DNA of 64,000 bases from Trichobilharzia regenti (taxonomy: Eukaryota; Platyhelminthes; Trematoda; Strigeidida; Schistosomatidae), in NCBI GenBank assembly GCA_944472135.2, contig CALYDD020000271.1, positions 1 to 64,000 on the forward strand. The letters are read 5' to 3'. Numbering within the stretch: position 1 is the stretch's first letter; the number at the start of each line of letters is the position of its first letter. Below the pieces are notes generated by a model that saw only the letters and a program-made list of their open reading frames with translations, had not been told where the DNA came from and did not search any database. Both the position numbers and the translations under genes were made by a program. Of this stretch, positions 19,998-28,365 are shown one piece after another.

Positions 19998-20391
19998 GTA
20001 ACAACAGAAGACAAGGGCCAGGAAACAAATCCTTTTTTAAGGAAATCAACACGTATTTATATATTTTATGTACATTATTATAGCTTATTCAAGCAGATAA
20101 AAACACAGTCTTCTGATTGATTGTTTCTTACGGAAAGTTGACCTTGCGTCTCTTTGTGACTGTTTCTTGAATGTCCGGTCATCTATATATTAACTGTATA
20201 GGTCTACGCCAAGTGTGCTCTGATTGGTTGTTGAATCAGTCTTGTTCATATTTTCTCACCACTAATATTTGCGATATACTCATTGTATTTATTATTTATT
20301 TAAACGCATAAAAACTTGGTACAATATGGCACCAAGATGGACGTAAAATGCTGTCTACCATTTTTGGCTAGCCTGCTCTCACCACAAAACC
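19998..20391 (-). mobile_element. Solo LTR copy with small insert
   Basis: Reverse strand starts TGTGGTGAGAGCAGG and ends TTGTTACA at 19998; same family as 13163-14153. An extra segment of about 60 bp around 20280-20340 lengthens it. Confidence 0.65.
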
Positions 20392-20606
20392 ACCTCAGTT
20401 TAACATACAATCAATCGATTCCCTTTATTTAGTTTGTGATTAACAGAAGAAAGAAAGTAAGAACGTATAATATATTTGCAGTTGTAGGAGACTACGAGAA
20501 ACATAAATTCCAAAAATTTTGGGAGTAGACGAATTATTAAGTGTTAAAAAACTAACTATTTGTACTATAATTAGACAAGTGAAGAGGTAGAATTCAGACA
20601 AAAGGT
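20392..20606. other. Intron stretch, nothing identified
   Basis: AT-rich, no recognised repeat. Confidence 0.4.
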
Positions 20607-21702
20607 CAAGTTAAACGTTAAGCACCCATAACTACCAGTTCAGCGAATGACCTCGAATGGTTCAATGAAGTTCATGCACGTGAGTTCAAGGTATTATAGC
20701 GCTTGATTCGTTTCGAATGAGTGTTCTAACCGAGTTACGCTTGCAGTTCGAGGAGGGTAAGGTTTTGCAGTATAGCCTGGATTTGGGGTTGCTGAAGAGG
20801 GAGGGAATTTGTTCATGTGGTGGTGTGATGAGTTTAAAAAGCTTTAGCAGGTCGATCGTTGTGCAGTTTAGTTGAGACGAGTAAGCTGGTAATTTTAACA
20901 TTTCGTAGGGACATTTTGTGCTCGGTCGCAGATTTTGTATATTTGTAACTACTGGGTTTCAAAACAGCCTGTGAAAGGCGCAGCGGCTGAAACCGAGAAT
21001 AGCCTCATGTCAACAGTTCAGTGGTACTAGCACTGCAGACACATCACCTCATTGAAAAATGGAGAGAATTACTTCGTTGTTTGGTGAAGAAGGCATCGTC
21101 ATGCATGAGGAGGAAACTGTGTTACTGAAGAAAGCATACAACCGTGGTGATCAGTTTATAGGACACCTCCCTACGGAAAATATTCGTGAAGAGAATACCA
21201 GACAGGAAGTTAACTACTTTAATATCTATTATCACTAGACTTGTGAAATAGGGATCCATAGTACATACTGATGAGTGGAAAGATTATAACTCACTGTCAT
21301 CCCTTGGATATATTCACCACAGAGGGAACCATTCCAGTGATTTTGTGGATCCCATTACAGGGACACACACAAATCCTATAGAAGGATTTTGGGGAAGATT
21401 GAAAAACAGGATTAAGGCTATCTCAATAGGATCTCATTTATAGTTATTCGGATGAATATATGTACAGAATGTGGTGTGACTTTTCTATGGACACTCCTAT
21501 GCTAAACTGGGAGATGTTTCACATGTTAAAGAAAGATACCCTATGTAACAGTTCTATGCAGTTTTTATGCTTTGTTTTCCATAAATATACATTCTCCTTT
21601 ATCAAAAATCCCTCTTTCATGTGATTAGTCCGTTGAACGTCGTTCGCTAATTGGTAGTTAGTGGTGCTTAAAGTTTAACTTTGTCGAGACAAAATACCAG
21701 AT
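20607..21702 (+). mobile_element. Merlin DNA transposon, defective
   Basis: Ends are inverted: AAGTTAAACGTTAAGCACC at about 20609 and its complement near 21685-21702 (GGTGCTTAAAGTTTAACTTT), with similarity extending about 50 bp into each side. Inside, plus-strand remnants of a transposase. No full ORF remains. Merlin elements are known from schistosomes. The neighbouring 36470-37733 element shares its 3' end. Confidence 0.7.
21235..21460 (+). pseudogene. Merlin transposase C-terminal remnant
   Basis: Reads IHTDEWKDYNSLSSLGYIHH, RGNHSSDFVDPITGTHTN and PIEGFWGRLKNRIKAI. The spacing D...H..VNHS..FV.P.TGAHTN.IE..W..LK is the Merlin/IS1016 DDE signature: Asp in TDEW and Glu in IEGFW would be the last two catalytic residues. 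A stop follows at LGSHL*. The N-terminal half is degraded. Confidence 0.75.
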
Positions 21703-22000
21703 CACATACAACAGGAGTGAATTTATACACACTGCAATGGAGAGTTCATTAAGGTGTGTGTGTGGGGGGGGGCGAGTAGTCAAGTAACATTATGACATAG
21801 ACGAAATAGTTAAGTAGATTTGAAAACTTAATACTAAGTTCAACTCTCAGTAAGGGAATATAAAACAGTAGTGAGAGACTAGTTATGCTATCTTTCTTCC
21901 TTCTATCTTCCCGGCCGACGCACTCCGCTTAACGTCGCCTGGATTATCAGCTCGCTAGTTTTCTAGCCTCGCTTAAACTACTAGCTTGCTAGTTTTCTAG
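21703..22000. other. Intron stretch, nothing identified
   Basis: Includes a short GT/G-rich run at 21753-21771. No element recognised. Confidence 0.4.
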
Positions 22001-22004
22001 CCGG

Positions 22005-22115
22005 TCCCAAGCCCGGATAAAGAGGGAGGGTTGGGGCGTGGTGCTAGCAACTCCACCCTCAAAACTCAAACAAACCGCTACAGAAACTTCAATGCACCAA
22101 TATATTAAAAATTCT
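22005..22115 (+). mobile_element. SINE-C / RTE 5'-leader fragment
   Basis: GGTGCTAGCAACTCCACCC and CGCTACAGAAACTTCAATGC match the 5' leader of the RTE copy at 31.30-31.36 kb and the body of SINE-C at 25.99 kb. No tRNA head is attached. Confidence 0.6.
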
Positions 22116-22161
22116 TCTGTATATACACAGGTTGGGTCAAAGTCCTTTGACGCAATAGCCT

Positions 22162-22502
22162 CTGTGAAACGAAGACAAGGGACAGGCAACAGATCGCTTA
22201 TTTAGGAAATCAACAGATATTTACAGATTTTCATGTACATTATTATACATTATTTAAGCAAACAAACACAGTCTTCTGATTGGTGGTTTCTCACTGAAAG
22301 TTAATCTTTCATCTCTCTGTGGTTGTTTGTTGAAGTTCAGATTATCTGTCTGCAAATTGTATCCGCCTACGCAAGGTGGTCTGCTGTGATTGGTTGTTGA
22401 GTCAGTCTTTGTTCTTATTTTTCTCATGACCAATATTGGGGACATACACATTGACGTAAATTGCTGTCTACCAATTCGGCTAGCAGCCAGCTCTCACCAC
22501 AG
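22162..22502 (-). mobile_element. Solo LTR copy
   Basis: Same LTR family; the reverse strand runs TGTGGTGAGAGC to TTTCACA (22162), about 341 bp, with CGATCTGTTGCCTGTCCC near its 3' end. Confidence 0.7.
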
Positions 22503-22851
22503 CATAACACAGAAGATATGTGTAAATGACGGATTTCATATATGGTATACATAATTGCGAAATGACATCTCGTTACCAAGTCTCTTGTCTTTTCCCGTTA
22601 CACTGGGAATAGGTGTTACGTATACCTAGCCATCGCTACGTTCCATCGACGGGCAGTGCTATCTAACATATGATTAAGATGGTTAAAAGTTAGGGGCAGT
22701 CAAACCACAAAGCTTCACATCAGCCCATGAAGAGTCGATGACCAGTTGGTTTTGAGTCAGCCAGTCAGTCTGTTAGTCAATATAATATTCGATTACTCCC
22801 TCCTCTTGGAACAATATTCCCAATTACGTGGTGTAGTTATTATACATATAT

Positions 22852-23188
22852 ATGTAACAACAGAAGACAAGGGCCAGGAAGCAGATCCTTTTTTAAGGAA
22901 ATTAACACGTATTTATATATATTCTATGTACATTATTATAGCTTATTCAAGCAGACAAACACAGTCTTCTGATTGGTTGTTTCTTGCTCAAGGTTATTCT
23001 GTACTGCTTGTGACTGATGTCTCAGAAAGTTAAGCCATATATCTGCGAATCGTATTTGCCCACGTTAAGTCTGTTGTGATTGGTTGTTGAATCAGTCTTT
23101 GTTCATATTTTCTCACGGCCAATATTAGCGACATAGACATTGACGTAAATTAATGTCTTCCAATTGGCTAGCAGCCTGCTCTCACCAT
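22852..23188 (-). mobile_element. Solo LTR copy
   Basis: About 337 bp, reverse strand TGGTGAGAGCAGG ... CTTCTGTTGTTACA. TATAT-type sequence on both sides may be the target duplication but is low complexity. Confidence 0.7.
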
Positions 23189-23281
23189 ATATATATTTAT
23201 ATATCAACTTTTGTAATTTGAATTTTTAATCCTCCTTTTTTCTTCTTCTTTTTCTCTTTCTAATAAACAATGACGTAAAAG

Positions 23282-23350
23282 TATCTGTCCCTCAAAAAGT
23301 ATCTAGAAAATCTTCGTCTAATCAATTAAAAACTAGTTTTAATCTAATGG
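23282..23350 (+). CDS. Gene 1, sixth visible exon (69 bp)
   Basis: A strong T/C tract (23236-23260), a CTAAT branch-like site and GTAAAAG precede it; GTAAGT follows at 23351. Phase 1 in and out; encodes SVPQKVSRKSSSNQLKTSFN then LM. Only this frame is open, and it is the one required by the exons on both sides. Confidence 0.75.
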
Positions 23351-23409
23351 GTAAGTCGATTGTTATTTTTAAGAGAGTAGAAATTGTGATAACAAGACTG
23401 CTGTTTAAG

Positions 23410-23545
23410 TGGACTGGTTTCAACGTAGAACTTTGCACAGATATGTTCAGCAGTTCGAGTTGCCACACTTCAATTAGCACACAAAGCAAGAGGAGATATG
23501 AGACAAAAAGAATAGTTATATTATATTATAATTATTATTATTATT
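23410..23545 (-). mobile_element. LINE-B 3' end
   Basis: GACTGGTTTCAACGTAGAAC and TTGCCACACTTCAATTAGC match the 3' ends at 35.34, 46.30 and 53.46 kb on the same strand. Confidence 0.65.
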
Positions 23546-23547
23546 CC

Positions 23548-23857
23548 TAGTGGAACATAGGGCTTCAACCACACATCTCGACTTTTTCAGCTTGGTCGAC
23601 GATTGCCAGTAATCTCTTCTCCTCCTCACACGATCTCCCCTATATCACCCTGGGACGCCGAAATTATCGTCTCCCATTCGACGGATGGTCTGGCGCGTGG
23701 TGCTGTTTGACGGTCCCCCACTCCCTTAAGTGTGTGCCCAATCGATATCCACTCTCTTTTGCATATTTGTTGAGCAATAGGATCTTGATTACTTCGTTCT
23801 CAAAAGTTTCTTCTTACTAATTCTTTCTGGCAAGTCGGCCATTTAATCTTCAGTATG
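23548..23857 (-). mobile_element. RTE 3'-end fragment
   Basis: ATTATTATT followed by CCTAGTGGAACATAGGGCTTC, the RTE 3' tail read on the reverse strand, then decayed C-terminal coding sequence. It stops where a sense copy begins at 23858, so the two are joined head to head. Confidence 0.75.
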
Positions 23858-25195
23858 GAGCCACCACACACCGGATACAGAATTCCGACCAGAGCAAGCT
23901 GGATTCAGGAAAGTCAGGCAAATCATGTTCTGATCAAATTGCGACTCTACGCATCATCATCACAGAACAAAGCATGGAATGGCAATCAAACCTCTACCTC
24001 AACTGTATACACTTTGATAAGTCCTTTGACAGAGTTGACGGAGAAGTAATTTGGGAACTACTCGAGTACTACGATGTATCCCAAATATTCATCAACCTTA
24101 TTCAACAGCTGTACAACAACGGCACATGTCAAGTCATCCACAACGGAAAACTCTGCAAGGCGTTTGGAGTAAACACAGGAGTCAGACAAGGGTGCTTATA
24201 ATCACTAATGAATGATATTCCTAATTGTGGTGGACTGACTGGATTATGCGTCAGACAGTGGGAAACGAGAAGACAGGGATATCCTGGACCGACGTGAAGA
24301 ACCTAGAAGACCTGGATTTCGCGCGTGGATGATTTATGTTTGATGTCACACAAAATCGAAGACTTACAAGCGAAAACCGACAAACTGGTCGAAGAAGGAG
24401 CCGGCGAAAACAGGACTCCAAGTGAACATAGACAAGACGGAAGTTATGAAAATAACCAGCCAACAACAACAACAGCAACATCCAGCGCCAATCCCCATCA
24501 ACGGGAGGGATTTGAAAGAGGTTAGTTACTCCATTCACTTATCTAGGGAGCATTGTCTCAACTACAGGCAGCCGGAACGGACGAGGATGTCAAATCGAGC
24601 GAGAATCGGGAAGGCGAGAAACATATTCATCAACCTGAAACCAATCTGGAAATCTTCGTCACTCAGCATCAACAACAATATTCGGTCGGGTTTTCAATAC
24701 AAACGTCAAGTCAGTCAGTTCTTCTATACGGATGAGAAACTTGGCGGATCACAAAGAATACTTCCAACAGCCTGTTGCAGATCTTTATTAACAACTAACT
24801 GTCTTCGCTGGCTCTATACTGAAGATCAGACAGCCGGGCCGAAAAGAATCACCAATAATAAACTATGGGAACAAACTAAACAAAGCAAGAACCAATCGCC
24901 AACCAACAAATATGCAGGAGAAAGTGGAGATGGATTGGACACTCGCTGACGAGGCCACTGGGTGACATCGCGCGTCAGGCCATTGCTTGAGTGGAACCAG
25001 GCCGAAAGGGAAGCGGTGAGTGGGACGTCAGTGCAAGGGTGACATGGAGGAGATCGTGTGAAGAGTTGAGGAGTTGAAACAGTATGGACTAACATGGATG
25101 CAGGTGAAAAGTACAGCACAGGACAGAAGCAAGTGGAGACGTGTAGTTGAAGCCTTATGTTCCACTAGGAACCCAAGGGAACAATAATAATAATG
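23858..25195 (+). pseudogene. RTE reverse transcriptase copy, 5'-truncated
   Basis: Sense fragments in several frames: CRSNCDSTH-type motif 1 remnant, NLYLNCIHFDKSFDRVDGEV (motif A), QLYNNGTCQVIHNGKL, NTGVRQGCL (motif B), KNLEDLDFA then DDLCLMSH (FADD box, split by a frameshift at about 24323), VNIDKTEVMKI and the C-terminal RWIGH region. The tail GCCTTATGTTCCACTAGGAACC and ATAATAATA end it. At least four frame changes. It belongs to the same subfamily as 39985-41020. Confidence 0.8.
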
Positions 25196-25640
25196 GAGCC
25201 CCCGAAGGGAGAAACTGTTGATGACAGTCTGGAATCTTTTAGAAATATTTTTCATGACATGACGACCAAGTTTCTAACCCATATGGAAGAACTACTGACT
25301 GACTAACTTAACATTGATGTTAGAAATCAGAAATTTGTTCTGCGTATGCTTCGGAGTGCAGAGGATTTCTAAACTGATTCAGAGTGATGAATGTCTGTGT
25401 TGTCTTTCTGATTTGATTATGGTTTCGACATCTTCATACATTCCACCTATGGTAATAAGTGACCTATTTCAAATTCCTTCCGGTGATAGTGATTGGGGCT
25501 TTTTATTGTTGTTGGTTGGCAGCTATAGTGACTACACCCGTCTTTTTTCGTCTGCAGAACTCTGGTTGTTTTAAGCAAACTGTCATGGCTCCTGTCTTTT
25601 TCAGCATTCAGTATCTATAGAAAGGCATTGGACAGTTTAT
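25196..25640 (-). mobile_element. Decayed RTE fragment
   Basis: About 25395-25560 matches, on the reverse strand, the stretch around ARIGKARQAFITLK and SINGKNLKET of the intact copy (GGTTTCGACATCTTCATAC, TTCCGGTGATAGTG). The remainder is unassigned. Confidence 0.45.
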
Positions 25641-25867
25641 GCGCTAGCTAATACTTGGTGCTTCACTGACGATGGCTCTCTGGTTTGTGTGAACGAAAAC
25701 TCATCCAAAACATCTTATATGTTTGTGTACCCAAAAAGTGTCGTACTAAGCCTAATGGTACAGCCTGGTGACAAAATCCTCCTCAAGAGAGGAGGGAAGG
25801 TTATTTGAATGTGTGTGCTATACCGGTTTCTACGAAAAATCGAATTCTCTAACCAATCAATATAAGG

Positions 25868-26105
25868 GTTGGTGGCGCAGCGGTCAGGATGCTCGCCGAC
25901 CATGCGCATGGTCCGGGGTTCAGTCCCCTCCTGGTGCACTCCTTTGTGTCACTAAGCCAAAAATTAAGTTGGTGAAGAGGAAAGGTTAAGCATGAGGCTA
26001 GCAGCAACCCCATCCTGTAAAAATAATCACCACTGCTACAGAAACTTCAGGCCTCTAGCTTGAAGCCGCCTTATGTTCCACTGAGAACGTCAAGGAATAG
26101 AAAAA
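25868..26105 (+). mobile_element. SINE-C, complete-looking copy
   Basis: Three parts in order: a tRNA-like head (GGTGGCGCAGCGGTCAGGAT, CCGGGGTTCAGTCCCC); a middle GCATGAGGCTAGCAGCAACC ... TGCTACAGAAACTTCAG matching the RTE 5' leader; and a tail TTGAAGCCGCCTTATGTTCC matching the RTE 3' tail, ending A-rich. It has the architecture of a SINE parasitising the RTE machinery. Confidence 0.75.
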
Positions 26106-26246
26106 AATCAATAAGCCACAGGCTGTACTTCATTATCCAACAGTAGAGTGATAGGCGTATTTACCGAGTTTTCTTAATATCCTGAGAATTAACATATTCC
26201 ATTTTGTGATTATTATTATTATCGTTCATATTTTTTTCATTTTTAG

Positions 26247-26296
26247 ATGACGATTTAGACTTTGTCAATGATCTCCTTCCATCATCTCCAAATTAA
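26247..26296 (+). CDS. Gene 1, last exon with stop codon
   Basis: TTCATTTTTAG precedes it; phase 1 in. Encodes DDLDFVNDLLPSSPN followed by TAA at 26294-26296. The acidic C-terminus DDDLDFVNDLL (with the split first Asp) looks like a short binding peptide, but no partner can be named. No canonical AATAAA is evident within 150 bp; ATAAATAT at 26366 and 26389 are candidates. Confidence 0.75.
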
Positions 26297-26640
26297 ATCT
26301 GTGCTGTACAAGTACACTAAAAGCATGTTATTTAATGTATTGATGATTTTGGAATTTATTACTATTATTATAAATATTACTATTTTGATAAATATATGTA
26401 TACTAAGTAACATTGGTGTTCAGTGTTATGATGGAGTGATACTGGGTAGTGGCAGGTTTGTGTGGCATGACCCGACATTATGGTCAGCAGGGCACTGACC
26501 CATACTGAGATTAACGCAACCGGAATGACCCTCTTTATTTGACAAAATATATGGTATGTATATTGTATTTACGAATTTCTCAGAAATTTAAGCCATAAAT
26601 ATATAAACAAACAAATCTGATTGGTTGTTGAACGTCGTCG
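26297..26640. other. 3' flank of gene 1
   Basis: AT-rich 3' untranslated or intergenic DNA with no recognised repeat. Gene 1 and POP1 converge here with about 12.7 kb of repeats between their stop codons. Confidence 0.45.
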
Positions 26641-26890
26641 GAATGTGTGATACACTTGTGATATCACAGATATATGGAAAATTCTACTGCCCATACAACA
26701 AATAGGAGAAGACAGAGAAAACTATAAAAATGAAATCTCGAGGTCGTGTGACAAAAATTGATATGATTATGAACAATAAATTGTGTTCGAAACGTCATCC
26801 AGTATACAATACTGTTTCACTGTGTGATACATTTAATAATCAAACTAATATGGAATTACTTAATACCACAGTGCCCAAGTTTTACACATA
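26640..26890 (+). mobile_element. PLE-1-type 3' end
   Basis: ATATGGAAAATTCTACTGCC, GATTATGAACAATAAATTGTG, TCGAAACGTCATCCAG and TTTAATAATCAAACTAATATGG match the plus-strand copy at 41.58-41.79 kb. Non-coding. Confidence 0.6.
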
Positions 26891-27291
26891 TATTGAAATG
26901 CAATTAACATATTTGTGATTATAATCATAGTTTAATGTCAAGTGGCAAAATAATTAATGTCATATATAGAATAATACATAAGGTATATAGATTTTGGAAA
27001 GGTATACATAATTATAAGATTAGTAGACGAATATAAAATGTTGCATAACATGGTGTGAAATTTGATAAGATAGAATTAAATATTGTAAAAATAAAAAAAT
27101 TTAATAATCAAACTAATATGGAATTAAAAATAAAAAGTATAGAAATTAATCATTTTTGGTTTAAAATGACAAGTGGGTCAAGTGGAAAAGATTCAGAGTG
27201 AGAATAGTAATAATAATAAAAATAATCGTAGTAATAAGGGAAAGGTACATAGAAATAACTAAATAAGCCAAATAAATAAATGTCTATCCCT

Positions 27292-27774
27292 CTACGGCCA
27301 AGGCAGAAGTAAGGATTGTACGTACTTCTTTTGTACACAAAGGTCTGGCTTAAAGTCATGAATTGCCATGGCCTCAGCTGTCTTTAGAAGTCTGTAATGA
27401 AGAAAACGCGGGAAGTTAGCATGGTTTCTGTATATGATCTTGAAATTGGGGTCAGGGTTGACCAAGTGACAGAAGTCGATCAGGTGTTCCAGAATAGAGC
27501 TTCGCACACACTTCCTTTCTCCCTTGTAAAACCATGCTGGAATATGTTCTCGTATCCGTGTGGAGAGCGTCCTCTGACTACGGCCAATGTACCTTGCTCC
27601 ACAAGAGCAGGTGAACTGATAGATGCACATGGAGGCGGTCAGATGAGGGAGCTTATCTTTTACAGAGAGCGAACAATTTGCGGCTTGTGAACGTCCTATG
27701 TAATCTAGCCGCAGGGAACGTCTTACTGACTGATTTAGAAAGACGATTTTTGAGCATATCTGAAGCTTGATCAC
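27292..27774 (-). CDS. PLE GIY-YIG endonuclease domain
   Basis: Open for 160 codons. CIYQFTCSCGARYIGRSQ is the GIY-YIG core in its PLE form with the Cys-rich lead-in, followed by TLSTRIREHIPAWF (Arg of the nuclease), SSILEHLIDFCH, FKIIYRNH, LLKTAEAMAIHDFKPDLCVQ and LLLPWP. In PLEs this domain sits C-terminal to RT and nicks target DNA for priming. RT is missing, so this is a 5'-truncated copy that happens to keep an open nuclease frame. It extends upstream in other frames to about 27960. Confidence 0.8.
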   Translation of the reverse strand: MIKLQICSKIVFLNQSVRRSLRLDYIGRSQAANCSLSVKDKLPHLTASMCIYQFTCSCGARYIGRSQRTLSTRIREHIPAWFYKGERKCVRSSILEHLIDFCHLVNPDPNFKIIYRNHANFPRFLHYRLLKTAEAMAIHDFKPDLCVQKKYVQSLLLPWP

Positions 27775-28077
27775 CTTTGCATTCTAAGTTCATGAGTAAG
27801 GTTTTCTCTGGAACTGAGTCAGTGAGCAGTTTAGACTGCTTATCTTTCATGTTGCTGTCAATAAATCGGTTATGGTAACCATTTTCTATGAGCGTGGCTT
27901 TTAAGAAGTCAGGTTCTGAGTCAATGCAATCAGAAAGAACATCAATTATTTTACCACTTGATACTAAACCATGATTATAATCACAAATATTTTAATTGCA
28001 TTTCATACAACTATTGTTATTTCATGTGTTCACACTTCTGATCTAATTCCCTCACCGAATATAATTTCTTAACAAAA

Positions 28078-28100
28078 CCATATATATATATATATATATA
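28078..28100. repeat. (TA)n microsatellite
   Basis: Alternating TA run inside the PLE end. Confidence 0.9.
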
Positions 28101-28160
28101 CGTTTGTACAGCTTGATAATAAATTCGTTGTTGAAAAAGGTCACTTCTCTGAATATTGTG

Positions 28161-28365
28161 TTTTTAATGCTACAATGAGAATTATTAAATGGTGTATTTG
28201 ACGGTGAGATAGACCTTGGCTGGTGGCTGGCATGCGGTTAGTAGTGATGTGATTTATGTATGGTGAAATGTAAATCTGAACGGCAGCAGGAATCGAAATT
28301 ATTGGCCAGTAAATCATTGCGCATATTACAATGTTAGTAGTCATAAATATAATAAAACGATATAT
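28161..28365. other. Intergenic stretch
   Basis: Nothing recognised between the PLE-3 end and the 3' edge of the RTE copy. Confidence 0.4.

Larger units (their letters stand above)
26890..28160 (-). mobile_element. PLE-3 with inverted ends
   Basis: The reverse strand carries the GIY-YIG ORF (27292-27774) and its 3' tail (about 26895-27290, with TATGATTATAATCACAAATA reversed). 27975-28160 repeats that 3' tail in the opposite, plus, orientation (CATGATTATAATCACAAATA ... GTACAGCTTGATAATAAATTCG). Same inverted-end layout as PLE-1 and PLE-2. Confidence 0.7.
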
